Of a stretch of 64,000 nt of DNA, positions 45,126-53,589 are shown one piece after another. The position numbers and the translations under genes are program-made. Numbering within the stretch: the stretch's first letter is position 1; every line of letters starts with the position of its first letter. The notes under the pieces are model-generated. The model was not told the DNA's origin. It was given only the letters and a program-made list of their open reading frames with translations, and made no database searches. Source of the DNA: an uncultured Eubacteriales bacterium (GTDB lineage Bacteria; Bacillota; Clostridia; Oscillospirales; QAKW01); contig CABULU010000002.1 of NCBI GenBank assembly GCA_902492505.1, forward strand, positions 58,049 to 122,048, given 5' to 3'.

Positions 45126-45779
45126 TCACGCAAATACTGACATAACAGCGCTCATCAGACCGAACATCATAAGCACGCCTACTGCAATAAGAAACAATCC
45201 ACAGCAGATATTTATAACTCGGTAATGCTTTTTAATAAACGCAAACGCCGAATTCAGCTTTTCGATAAGCACGGCTGAGATAACAAACGGAACTCCAAGT
45301 CCAAGTGAATAAGTCACAAGCAGCATAACCCCTCGCAGTGCAGTACCCGATACCGAAGCCAGCATAAGAGCCGAACCTAAAAAAGCGCCAATACACGGAG
45401 TAAGACTTACCGAATATACAATTCCGAATAAAAATGCTGAAATAACACTGTTTGCCATTCTGCCATTTTGCATACCCTTGAAAAACGGCAGTTTTATTAT
45501 ATCAAGATAGGAAAGTCCGAAAACCACAACTATAAGACCGCTTATAATATTTACAGCCGTTCTGTATCTTGCCAGAAATGCCCCCAGAGTGCCCGCAAAA
45601 AGACCGAGCAGACTGAAAACGAGTGTAAACCCAGCAACAAAACTCAGAGCACGCAAAAATACACGGTGTTTTTTATCCGCGCCACCCGCAAAGTATGAAA
45701 TATAAAGAGGTAGAAGCGGAAGCATACAGGGAGATATAAAAGAAATCAATCCCTCCAAAAAGGTTATTACAAACTGCAA
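45126..45779 (-). CDS. ccdA: CcdA/DsbD-type thiol transporter
   Basis: A 217-residue six-helix membrane protein. It has SFISPCMLPLLPLYISYFAGG and SLTPCIGAFLGSALMLA, each with the paired Pro-Cys that carries electrons across the membrane. It feeds the TlpA-like protein outside from thioredoxin inside. The start is TTG at 45779, with AAGGAGG eight bases upstream. It opens the thiol-redox operon. Confidence 0.9.
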   Translation of the reverse strand: MQFVITFLEGLISFISPCMLPLLPLYISYFAGGADKKHRVFLRALSFVAGFTLVFSLLGLFAGTLGAFLARYRTAVNIISGLIVVVFGLSYLDIIKLPFFKGMQNGRMANSVISAFLFGIVYSVSLTPCIGAFLGSALMLASVSGTALRGVMLLVTYSLGLGVPFVISAVLIEKLNSAFAFIKKHYRVINICCGLFLIAVGVLMMFGLMSAVMSVFA

Positions 45780-45807
45780 TGAAAATTCCTCCTTGATTTA
45801 TATCTTC

Positions 45808-45848
45808 ATTTTACACAAAAACTCTCTTTATTTCCGTGACTGAGTCAC
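45808..45848 (-). promoter_or_regulatory. ccdA promoter with a Crp/Fnr-type site near -41
   Basis: GTGACTGAGTCAC (45836-45848) is a perfect palindrome centred about 41 bases upstream of the start predicted from TAAAAT at 45808-45813. This is the class II position used by Crp/Fnr activators, and the regulator gene is next door. The arms are GTGA and TCAC; the spacing is five, one less than in E. coli Crp sites. Confidence 0.5.
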
Positions 45849-45862
45849 ATTTATCAAAAAAA

Positions 45863-46522
45863 TTAAAAATTCAGTCCGTCCGTATTTAGAAGCTTTACTG
45901 ACCCACGCCTGAGCTCTACAAGCCCGTCGGCAGCAAAACGCTTGAGCATGCGTGCAACCACCTCACGCGCCGAGCTAATCTGCTGAGCAATCTGTTCATG
46001 AGTCATATGTATTACACGGCTGCCGGTGCGCTCATATTCCGATATCAAAAATTCGGCAAGCCGCCTGTCAAGCTTGGCAAAAAGAATTTGCTGCATAGAA
46101 AACATAACCGCCGAGAATCGCTCTGCAGCCGTTTCGTACTGAAAACACCTGACATATATGTTTTCATTTACAAGACGACCGAACGCCTCGGTGTTGATTA
46201 TAAGAAGATTGCAGTCTGTATCTGCCACCATATGAGTTTCAAAGGTTATTTCTCTTATAATGCATGACGCGGAAAGCACGCAGCTGTCACCTGTCTCCAG
46301 TCTAAACAGCGTAACCTCTCGCCCCTCCTCCGATAAAAGATAAGCACGAACAGTTCCGCTTGTAATATATATCATACCGAGACACGCATGATCTCCCCCG
46401 TGCAGAAAATCGCCTTTGCTATAGCGACGTAATAAAGCAGCGTTTTCAAGATAAGCTCGCTGAGTATCTGAAAGCTTATTGTAATACGGTAGCATTTGCA
46501 GATATTTTTGAATATTTTCCAT
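45863..46522 (-). CDS. Crp/Fnr family regulator
   Basis: A 219-residue regulator. The N-terminal cNMP-like beta barrel (about 20-130, GDFLHGGDHACLGMIYITSGTVRAYLL) has no Fnr-style N-terminal cysteine cluster. The C-terminal winged helix has THEQIAQQISSAREVVARML. The ligand is unknown. It lies upstream of ccdA on the same strand, and a candidate binding site is between them, so control of the thiol-redox genes is inferred. Confidence 0.88.
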   Translation of the reverse strand: MENIQKYLQMLPYYNKLSDTQRAYLENAALLRRYSKGDFLHGGDHACLGMIYITSGTVRAYLLSEEGREVTLFRLETGDSCVLSASCIIREITFETHMVADTDCNLLIINTEAFGRLVNENIYVRCFQYETAAERFSAVMFSMQQILFAKLDRRLAEFLISEYERTGSRVIHMTHEQIAQQISSAREVVARMLKRFAADGLVELRRGSVKLLNTDGLNF

Positions 46523-46600
46523 ATTTGTCTCTCTTTCGGATTAATTATGAAAATTATAACATATAAATTTCTATTTTTAAAGCATAAGTCGTAAGCCAAG

Positions 46601-46629
46601 TTGACTTACAGATTAATCTGTTATATACT
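46601..46629 (+). promoter_or_regulatory. GH36 gene promoter with palindromic operator
   Basis: TTGACT (46601-46606) and TATACT (46624-46629) are separated by 17 bases. The spacer holds the perfect palindrome ACAGATTAATCTGT (46608-46621). A repressor bound there would block RNA polymerase. Confidence 0.65.
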
Positions 46630-46661
46630 AATACCCGTAAAAAATATAAAAGGAGAATACT

Positions 46662-48866
46662 ATGTCTATTCAGTTTTTTCCCGAAACAAAAACCTTCCGG
46701 CTTGAAACAAAGGAAACAAGCTACATTATGAGCGTGAGTAAACCTGGACACCTGCTTCACCTCTATTATGGAGATAAGCTCGGCAACGACGATATCTCCG
46801 TACTTACAGCGGACGAAAGAAGAACGGGTTTTTCGCCTGCTCCATATGATTTCAGCGACAGCAGATACTCGCTTGACTGCATGCCGCAGGAATTTTCCAC
46901 AGACGGCGTAGGTGATTTCAGATACACGTCAATAAGTATTGTCAACGCCGACGGCAGTTATGCCTTTGACGGCAAGTACAAGGCGCACCATATTTACAGC
47001 GGAAAGTATTCACTCAAAGGGCTGCCGTCTCTTTTTGCCAACCCCGACGAAAGGTCTGATACACTTGAAGTAGAGCTTTATGACTATTCCACCGGAGTCA
47101 GCGTAACACTTCTGTACGGCGTATTTGAAGACAAGGATGTTATAACACGTTCGGTTATTGTAAAAAACGGCGGAAACGGCACAGTAAAGCTGCGCCGGAT
47201 TATGTCGATGAACCTCGATTTTCGCCGCGACGGCTTTGACTTTATTCATTTTTACGGTCACGCTTACCTTGAAAGACTTACCGAGCGTGAGCATGTAACA
47301 CATTCCGCCTGTGAAATTGGTTCCGTCAAGGGCACGCCCAGTCATGAACACAATCCGTCCGTTGTACTCTGCGATCGAAACGCAGACGAGGATCACGGAG
47401 AGTGCTACGGAGCAGCGCTGCTTTACACGGGGAACTTTGTCTGCAACGCCAAGGTGGATCAGCTTTGTCAAACCCGTTTCGTAATGGGCATAAATCCCGA
47501 AAAATTCGAATTCATATTGAATACCGACGATACATTCACAGCTCCGGAAGTCGTAATGAGCTATTCTGCGCACGGCTTTGCCAAAATGACCCATCACTTA
47601 CACGATGTTTTCAGAGAAAATGCCTGCCGAAGCAAATTCATGAAACAGCGCCGTCCCGTGCTTGTAAACAACTGGGAGGCTACACGCTTCAGCTTTACAG
47701 GAGAAAAGATTGTAAACATTGCGCATGAGGGCAAAAAGCTGGGTGCAGACCTGTTTGTACTGGATGACGGCTGGTTCGGCGCACGCAACGACGAGCATGC
47801 GGGACTCGGTGACTGGACAGTCAACCGTAAAAAAATGGGAGGAGACTTATCAGATATTATAAAACAGGTAAACGACGATGGACTCATGTTCGGTCTTTGG
47901 TTTGAGCCGGAAATGATAAACGAAGACTCCGATCTCTACCGCGCACACCCCGACTGGGCTCTCAAAATCCCCGGACGCGCACCCGCTCTGTGCAGAAACC
48001 AGCTTGTGCTGGACATCACGAGAAAGGATGTACGCAACTACATTATCAAAGCGGTAAACGATATACTCGACAATAATCATATAGAATACGTCAAGTGGGA
48101 CTTCAACCGCTATCTGACAGACGCATATTCAGCGCTTTGCGACAAAGAACATCAGGGTGAGATATTCCATCGCTTTGTGCTCGGATTTTACGAGCTTTTA
48201 GACGGTATTATACTCACACATCCCGACATTCTGTTTGAGGGATGTTCGGGCGGCGGCAGCCGTTTTGACGGCGGTATGCTATGCTATCAGCCGCAGATTT
48301 GGTGCAGCGACGACACGGACGCCGTATGGAGAACAAAAATCCAGTACGGCACATCATTTGCATATCCCGTATCTTCAATGGGCGCGCATGTTTCCGCATG
48401 TCCCAATAAAAAGACAAAAAGAACTGTCAGCTTTAAAACCCGCGCAGCAGTTGCAATGTCCGGCACGTTCGGTTACGAACTGGATACAACAAAGATGACT
48501 GATGAGGAAAAAACGGAATGTGCAGAGTACACTGCACTTTTCAGAAAATACTACGACGTTATAACATACGGTGATTATTACAGACTGACAAACCCGTTCG
48601 AAAACACAAGATACGTAGCATGGGAACATGCGGCAAAGGATAAGAGCGAATGTCTTATCACAGCTGTTACGATGGATGCGTATACTCAGCATCATGTAAT
48701 GTACATAAAGCCCAAGGGTCTGGATGAAAATGCCATGTATGAAACAGAGCTGGAGAATGGAACGCATATCAAAATGAGCGGAAAAACGCTTATGAAAGTC
48801 GGTCTGCCATTCGATCTGTTTGTTAGCCAGTACGAAAGCCACCAGTTCTATCTGAAAAAAGTATGA
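46662..48866 (+). CDS. Alpha-galactosidase, GH36
   Basis: A 734-residue cytosolic GH36 enzyme without a signal peptide. It releases alpha-galactose from raffinose-type oligosaccharides. The nucleophile is D480 in YVKWDFNRYL and the acid/base is D550 in IWCSDDTDA, close to D478 and D548 of the well-studied Geobacillus enzyme. DDGWFGARNDE and EGCSGGGSRFDGGM complete the site. AAAAGGAG precedes the start. It overlaps the next gene by four bases and lies opposite a beta-galactosidase gene. Confidence 0.95.
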   Translation: MSIQFFPETKTFRLETKETSYIMSVSKPGHLLHLYYGDKLGNDDISVLTADERRTGFSPAPYDFSDSRYSLDCMPQEFSTDGVGDFRYTSISIVNADGSYAFDGKYKAHHIYSGKYSLKGLPSLFANPDERSDTLEVELYDYSTGVSVTLLYGVFEDKDVITRSVIVKNGGNGTVKLRRIMSMNLDFRRDGFDFIHFYGHAYLERLTEREHVTHSACEIGSVKGTPSHEHNPSVVLCDRNADEDHGECYGAALLYTGNFVCNAKVDQLCQTRFVMGINPEKFEFILNTDDTFTAPEVVMSYSAHGFAKMTHHLHDVFRENACRSKFMKQRRPVLVNNWEATRFSFTGEKIVNIAHEGKKLGADLFVLDDGWFGARNDEHAGLGDWTVNRKKMGGDLSDIIKQVNDDGLMFGLWFEPEMINEDSDLYRAHPDWALKIPGRAPALCRNQLVLDITRKDVRNYIIKAVNDILDNNHIEYVKWDFNRYLTDAYSALCDKEHQGEIFHRFVLGFYELLDGIILTHPDILFEGCSGGGSRFDGGMLCYQPQIWCSDDTDAVWRTKIQYGTSFAYPVSSMGAHVSACPNKKTKRTVSFKTRAAVAMSGTFGYELDTTKMTDEEKTECAEYTALFRKYYDVITYGDYYRLTNPFENTRYVAWEHAAKDKSECLITAVTMDAYTQHHVMYIKPKGLDENAMYETELENGTHIKMSGKTLMKVGLPFDLFVSQYESHQFYLKKV

Positions 48867-49288
48867 GAATACTGATAGACGCCGATGGATGTCCGGTAAC
48901 TGATATCGCCGAAAATGAGGCGCGGCGGCACAGTATTCCGTGTATTATAGTATGCGACGGCTCGCACGTTTTCAGAAGCGATTACAGCAGGATAATAATA
49001 ACCGACATCGGTGCTGACAGCACGGACTTTGTATTGGCAAATATGACGACAAGCGGCGACATTGTAGTTACCCAGGACTACGGTTTGGCAGCAATGTGCC
49101 TTGCTAAAGGCGCGCGTGTAATCAACCAAAACGGTGTAATTTACAGTAACAAAAACATGGATGCCATGCTGTTTGCCCGCCATATCGGCAATAAAGCGCG
49201 ACGCGCGGGTTTTCGAACAAAAGGATCGAAAAAACGAACGGTCGAGCAGGATGAAAAATTCAGAGTGTCGTTTACAAGTCTGCTATAA
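48863..49288 (+). CDS. YaiI/YqxD family protein (DUF188)
   Basis: A 141-residue UPF0178 protein with ILIDADGCPVTDIAE at the N-terminus, IVVTQDYGLAAMCLAKGARVINQNG and a C-terminal RAGFRTKGSKKRTVEQDEKF. The acidic residues fit a PIN-like nuclease fold, but activity is not established. It is translationally coupled to the GH36 gene (ATGA overlap), with no clear link in function. Confidence 0.85.
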   Translation: MRILIDADGCPVTDIAENEARRHSIPCIIVCDGSHVFRSDYSRIIITDIGADSTDFVLANMTTSGDIVVTQDYGLAAMCLAKGARVINQNGVIYSNKNMDAMLFARHIGNKARRAGFRTKGSKKRTVEQDEKFRVSFTSLL

Positions 49289-49295
49289 TAGGAAT

Positions 49296-49332
49296 AAAAA
49301 ACACCGTGGATTTTAAAATCCACGGTGTTTTG
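49296..49332. terminator. Bidirectional terminator
   Basis: A long perfect hairpin, ACACCGTGGATTTT with AAAATCCACGGTGT, is flanked by A and T runs. It separates the convergent DUF188 and GH42 genes. Confidence 0.9.
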
Positions 49333-49333
49333 T

Positions 49334-51298
49334 TTATTTTTCAAGAACATAAACGCCATATGGCTCGACAATCATTCTGCCCGCGTCAAAGCATTTGCCT
49401 GTAAGCACATCCGTCATGGGATACGGTAACTCAACCGCAGCATTTTCATATCCGCACTCACACAATATAATCCCGCTTTTTTCATTTCCCACGCGCGGTA
49501 CAACCGTGAGCGTACCCTCAGTTTTGTACGCGGTTATTCCCGCCTCACCAAGTGATATATTTACAAGGCGAACATAGTCTTTTGCCTCCAATATGGTGCC
49601 ACAGAGGATAATTTTTCCCTTGCCGTAATTAAATTTTGAAATAACGGTTTTTCCGACAAGTGCAGAATGTCCTGCTGTAACCTTTGCCAGCACCTGACCG
49701 CCCTCAGAGTAACACTCGACCCATTTTTTGTGACTAAGCTCGGTGCCGTCGCTCCACTGAGCTTTAAGATAGCTGCCGTCTGTCGGAATTCCGTACTCCA
49801 GTTGTACACCTGTCATTTGCTCCAGCATACCCATAGCACGGTCAGTATAATGCGCACCGATTGAATTGCGCTGGTCAGTCATAGGTCCGACAACCCAAAC
49901 TCCGCCGTTTCTTACCCAACGCTTTATACGCTCCGGCAGATCGCCGTCCTCAAGAGTGAGCATGTACGGAGAAAAAAGCACTTTATATTTTTCAAGGTCG
50001 GCACGCGTGCCGATAACGTCATTACATACACCTGCTGACGTAAGGGCACGCTGTGCGCGTATCACAGAATATGTATACGGATTATCCGATATTAGCGGCT
50101 GCATTTCAAGCATTTTATAATTCAAAGACGTATAGTGCAACGCCACCTGTGCGTCAACCTTAGTATTCATTATAAACTCGGACGCTTTTTCAAATTCAGC
50201 GCAGGTCTGCTGTATCTCGCCGAAGGTATGGGTCGGTCTGCCCTCGGGAGACAAAACTGAACCATGCATAAGCTCATGACCCGCCCAATGCTGCCTCCAC
50301 AGCCAGTACATATTTGCCTCACCGCCCAATGCCACGGGAAGCCAACTGTTCACGCGGCAAAATCCCTCAGGCTTTAGGTGCTGTCCTATTGCTGTGCTGC
50401 CGTTCCAAGTAGGCGCAGTTTCAGTATTCCAAAACGGATGGTTGCGCAACGGACGCAGATAATTAAACCAAAAATTAAGCTGGTATAAGTTTGACGGCTC
50501 ATTATAGTGATTAAACATCACAACGTCTAACTTTTCATTCATTTTTTCATAATCCGCACAGTTCATTGGCATCATATCTGTACCAATCGGTGCGCTTGTA
50601 TATTCGCGCAAAATATCCGCCTGGCGATGAATAAAATCAATGTGCGCCTCGCTTTGTGATATTTTCCATTCGAGCATGATATGCGGGTTATGCCATGCAT
50701 TTACTGCCGGCGGGATATCCTCAAAATAGTCATACGCCTGACTGAACAGATTGAGGTTCCATTGACTGTTAAGATTATCTATCGTACCGTATTTGGATTT
50801 GAGATGACGGTGAAAACGGTTAATGCAATACTCACAGACGCAGCCTTTGCCGTGGGGGTATATTTCGTTATCCAGCTGCCAGCCGATGATATTTTTATCT
50901 TTTCCGAACTCTCTGCCCATAGCATGGACAATGCCGTCGCACGCCTCGATATAGTTCGGATTGTTTGAACAGCAATGACGCCTGCCTCCGTGCTTTTTAC
51001 GAACGCCCGCCTCATTTAGCTCGGCAACATCGGGATGCTCGCGGATAAGCCAGATGGGAGGCGTGGCAGTCGGCGTACCTATAACAACGGATATACCCGC
51101 CTTGGCAAGCCTGTCCACCACATTATGCAGCCAATTAAAGTTATACTTGCCCCTCTCAGGCTCCATTTTGTGCCATGCAAACTCACCTATGCGTGCACAA
51201 GTGAGACCCGCCTTTTTCATCATAAAAATATCGTATTCGATTTGATCCTCCGGCCAGTCCTCCGGATAATATGCACTGCCCATAAACGGTCTCTTCAT
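49334..51298 (-). CDS. Beta-galactosidase, GH42
   Basis: A 654-residue GH42 enzyme, cytosolic. The acid/base is E145 in IIGWQLDNEIYPHG and the nucleophile is E293 in FWNTETAPTWNG. The zinc-binding cysteines near 109-110 and in KGCVCEYC (about 151-158) are present. The middle trimerisation domain and a short C-terminal beta domain complete the length. With the GH36 gene it suggests use of plant galacto-oligosaccharides. No transporter is adjacent. Confidence 0.95.
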   Translation of the reverse strand: MKRPFMGSAYYPEDWPEDQIEYDIFMMKKAGLTCARIGEFAWHKMEPERGKYNFNWLHNVVDRLAKAGISVVIGTPTATPPIWLIREHPDVAELNEAGVRKKHGGRRHCCSNNPNYIEACDGIVHAMGREFGKDKNIIGWQLDNEIYPHGKGCVCEYCINRFHRHLKSKYGTIDNLNSQWNLNLFSQAYDYFEDIPPAVNAWHNPHIMLEWKISQSEAHIDFIHRQADILREYTSAPIGTDMMPMNCADYEKMNEKLDVVMFNHYNEPSNLYQLNFWFNYLRPLRNHPFWNTETAPTWNGSTAIGQHLKPEGFCRVNSWLPVALGGEANMYWLWRQHWAGHELMHGSVLSPEGRPTHTFGEIQQTCAEFEKASEFIMNTKVDAQVALHYTSLNYKMLEMQPLISDNPYTYSVIRAQRALTSAGVCNDVIGTRADLEKYKVLFSPYMLTLEDGDLPERIKRWVRNGGVWVVGPMTDQRNSIGAHYTDRAMGMLEQMTGVQLEYGIPTDGSYLKAQWSDGTELSHKKWVECYSEGGQVLAKVTAGHSALVGKTVISKFNYGKGKIILCGTILEAKDYVRLVNISLGEAGITAYKTEGTLTVVPRVGNEKSGIILCECGYENAAVELPYPMTDVLTGKCFDAGRMIVEPYGVYVLEK

Positions 51299-51327
51299 AG
51301 TATTCTCCTTTCATAAAGGCTTTAAAA

Positions 51328-52125
51328 CTATTTAATCGTAATATCGCGCAGCTCATTATAATTTTTGTCATAGACGGTGCAAACAGCAGCACCGTCCTCC
51401 TGCCGCAAATCAACTGCAAATTCGCCCTCGCCGAGCTCAGTTTTTTCCGTACCAAAAGGAATCCCAAATTCATCAATATAATAGATTTGACCGTTAAGCA
51501 GCAAAAATTCATTCATACGTGAATCATTTACAACAAAAAGCTCAAGCCCCGTATCGCTTAAAAATTTTAATAACCTGTCCGAACTGTCAAGCACATATAC
51601 ACCGGCACGATCCGCTGCAACGTCTATAGGAATAACGGATGATATCTTAGCCTGTGCATATCCTCCGCAGAAAGAAATGTAGACGCCGTTGGAAAATCCA
51701 TAACTTTTACCCTCGTAAATACTCACCGGTTTAAAATCGGCAATTTCAAAGTCAGGACTGTCAAATTGCTTCAGAAATATCTCATCGGCTCCCATACGTG
51801 CAAAACAGTCCTTTAAAAGCGTGACACATATCTTATCCTCCGACGAAATATACTGCAAGGAATAAAGCAAAAATCTTGCTGCCGTTCCGTAATCTGCACC
51901 ATCAATGTAAGCTGATGCAACTTGTTTTACCGTTTCGGCATCCTTTCCGCCGTATTTCATCACACGAATTACGGTGTTTTCGTCCGTAATATCAAGATTT
52001 TTTAACGCATTTTCAAGACGCATGTCTCGCATAAAAAAGAGTATTACTGCACAAACGGCAATCAGTATCGTTACCGATACGGAAATTATAACAATCAGTT
52101 TTGTTTTATCTTTTTGCGCAATCAA
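51328..52125 (-). CDS. Membrane-anchored protein of unknown function
   Basis: A 265-residue protein I do not recognise. A single N-terminal membrane helix (LIVIISVSVTILIAVCAVILFFM, about residues 9-32) leaves the rest outside. The next 90 residues are helical, TPR-like in pattern (AETVKQVASAYIDGADYGTAARFLLYSLQYI). The second half looks like beta strands with repeated short turns. The start is TTG with AAGGAGG nine bases before it. It lies 29 bases upstream of the GH42 gene on the same strand. Confidence 0.6.
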   Translation of the reverse strand: MIAQKDKTKLIVIISVSVTILIAVCAVILFFMRDMRLENALKNLDITDENTVIRVMKYGGKDAETVKQVASAYIDGADYGTAARFLLYSLQYISSEDKICVTLLKDCFARMGADEIFLKQFDSPDFEIADFKPVSIYEGKSYGFSNGVYISFCGGYAQAKISSVIPIDVAADRAGVYVLDSSDRLLKFLSDTGLELFVVNDSRMNEFLLLNGQIYYIDEFGIPFGTEKTELGEGEFAVDLRQEDGAAVCTVYDKNYNELRDITIK

Positions 52126-52217
52126 ACGAAAACACCTCCTTTTTATATATAGATTATTGATATTAAATTTATCACATAATTAATAATTAGTCAACATAAA
52201 GTCAATAAGAAAATCGC

Positions 52218-52246
52218 TTGACATTTAAAATACAGTAGGATATACT
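52218..52246 (+). promoter_or_regulatory. tRNA-Leu promoter
   Basis: TTGACA (52218-52223), a 17-base spacer and TATACT (52241-52246) lie 15 bases before tRNA-Leu. Confidence 0.7.
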
Positions 52247-52261
52247 ATATTAGTGTTTTTT

Positions 52262-52345
52262 GCGGGTGTGGCGGAATTGGCAGACGCGCCAGACTTAGGA
52301 TCTGGTGGTATTACCGTGGGGGTTCAAGTCCCTTCACCCGCACCA
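52262..52345 (+). tRNA. tRNA-Leu (TAG)
   Basis: The acceptor GCGGGTG pairs with CACCCGC. The anticodon stem CCAGA/TCTGG holds loop CTTAGGA (anticodon TAG). A long variable arm fits a class II tRNA, the T arm has GGTTCAAGTCC, and CCA is encoded. The length is 84 bases. It forms the edge of the accessory region. Confidence 0.95.
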
Positions 52346-52372
52346 TAAGAGGGCACTAAAAAAGATGCCTAA

Positions 52373-52405
52373 GCGAAAAACCTCGATTTTATCGAGGTTT
52401 TTTCG
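52373..52405 (+). terminator. Terminator of tRNA-Leu
   Basis: GCGAAAAACCTCGAT pairs with ATCGAGGTTTTTTCGC. The T-run is inside the 3' arm. Confidence 0.85.
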
Positions 52406-52472
52406 CATTTTCAGGGCAAGTTTTTCAGCTTAGATTTTATAGATGCCAAACGGCGAAAATCCTATACTGACA

Positions 52473-52484
52473 GGACTTGAACCC
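52473..52484 (-). repeat. Inverted 12-bp copy of the tRNA-Leu T arm
   Basis: GGACTTGAACCC is the exact complement of 52320-52331 in tRNA-Leu. It may be a relic of an attachment site or of a tRNA fragment in the first 140 bases of the accessory region. Confidence 0.4.
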
Positions 52485-52506
52485 ACAAATAGCAAAAATC
52501 ATACCG

Positions 52507-52542
52507 AAAGGCGTATGGAGAGTTAAAAATCCATACGCCTTT
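52507..52542 (+). terminator. Hairpin with T-run
   Basis: AAAGGCGTATGGA pairs with TCCATACGCCTTT, then CTTTTG-like Ts. No gene precedes it on this strand except tRNA-Leu, so its parent transcript is unclear. The rest of the 332-base gap 52346-52677 shows no other gene. Confidence 0.7.
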
Positions 52543-52611
52543 TTCTTTTGCCCAAAATCAATATTATTCTCCCTGTTGGCATGCAGCGATAAAATATTAA
52601 CACATCATTTT

Positions 52612-52659
52612 AAAGCCTTTGGTTTTTGATTATCACAGCAAAAACTGAAGGCTTTTTTT
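52612..52659 (+). terminator. Attenuator-like hairpin before the first accessory gene
   Basis: AAAGCCTTTGGTTTTTG pairs with CAAAAACTGAAGGCTTT (one TG/TG mismatch pair) and a T-run follows. It lies 19 bases before the next start codon, so it could attenuate that gene. Confidence 0.6.
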
Positions 52660-52677
52660 ATTGAAAGGAAAAAAGTT

Positions 52678-53289
52678 ATGTATTTTTCAGAAACACCTTC
52701 CTTACGGGAAATTGAAAAGACCATGAAAATGATTCCGAATTTTATTCCAAGAGGACACGGCGTAGTAATTCTCTGCCAAAATGAATTTGCCGAAGAAAAT
52801 TGCATTGCTGTCTCTCAAAAAGAAATACTGGAAAAAACCATGTCACATATAAGCAATCCGCTGTTTCAAAAGCGGTTCAAAAAATATATAAACGAAAGTG
52901 AGACGATCCCTATGAATTTCAGAAACTCAAAACACAACATCACCTTTACAGAAACAATCAGAAAAAAGAACAAAAAAGATTATGCCCTTATGTCCGCCAT
53001 TTATCTTCTGACAGCAGAGTTTGCATTATGGCAGGCCGTCAAACGACATATTACAAACAATACAATTGATTTCAAAAATCTGCATCCTGTCGGAATCAGT
53101 GAAAACGGATACACATTATTCTGCGCCGCCAAAGATTTATACCTTGGCACTGAGTATCTCACAATCAGCGATCTTGCCGATCCGCAGCTGATACCACCGA
53201 GAATGTTTGCCCTTATTTGTAATGCTATGGCAATCAGAAGATTCGGACTTGGTGAAATCAACTTTAAGAATAGGAGTGATAAAGAATGA
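52678..53289 (+). CDS. Accessory protein of unknown function
   Basis: A 203-residue soluble protein that I do not recognise. Its middle is basic (about residues 65-105, KRFKKYINESETIPMNFRNSKHN). A hydrophobic helix (LMSAIYLLTAEFALWQAV) follows, and then CAAKDLYLGTEYLTISDLAD. AAAGGAA lies eight to nine bases before the ATG. Its stop overlaps the next gene by four bases. The pairing with an ardA-like gene suggests a conjugative-element gene, but no activity can be given. Confidence 0.55.
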   Translation: MYFSETPSLREIEKTMKMIPNFIPRGHGVVILCQNEFAEENCIAVSQKEILEKTMSHISNPLFQKRFKKYINESETIPMNFRNSKHNITFTETIRKKNKKDYALMSAIYLLTAEFALWQAVKRHITNNTIDFKNLHPVGISENGYTLFCAAKDLYLGTEYLTISDLADPQLIPPRMFALICNAMAIRRFGLGEINFKNRSDKE

Positions 53290-53588
53290 TTACTGCAACG
53301 GTGAAATACAACGACAACTATACAGATATTGAATTCCCCTGTAGTGAGGCGTACCTGTCAGCTAAACTTATGGAGATTCATGTTGATGACTTAAGCAGCA
53401 CAACACAATATATTTCAGCCATTACAGAGCCAAATGAACTGTCGTTTTTAAAAGATAAGATGATCAATCTGGATGAGATCAATTACCTTGCGAAGCGAAT
53501 GGATAGTTTTTTCGGAGATGAAGAAACTCAATTCTTTGAGGCGATAAAACTGGAACATTTTACGGAGATGAAAGGAAACATTACCTAA
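53286..53588 (+). pseudogene. ArdA-like antirestriction protein, C-terminally truncated
   Basis: One hundred residues remain. The phrases FPCSEAYLSAKLMEIHV, NELSFLKDKMINLDEINYLAKRMDSFFGDEETQFFEAI match, from memory, the N-terminal third of the ArdA-like proteins of Firmicutes conjugative elements, which mimic DNA and block type I restriction. The homology stops at EMKGNIT just before 53588, where the family continues with a second domain. The next base begins the AddB-like segment. It overlaps the preceding gene by four bases. Base composition changes at the same point. Confidence 0.55.
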
Positions 53589-53589
53589 G

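Noticed and set aside
47010..47597. Long minus-strand frame
   Set aside because: It is antisense to the GH36 gene, with no motifs.
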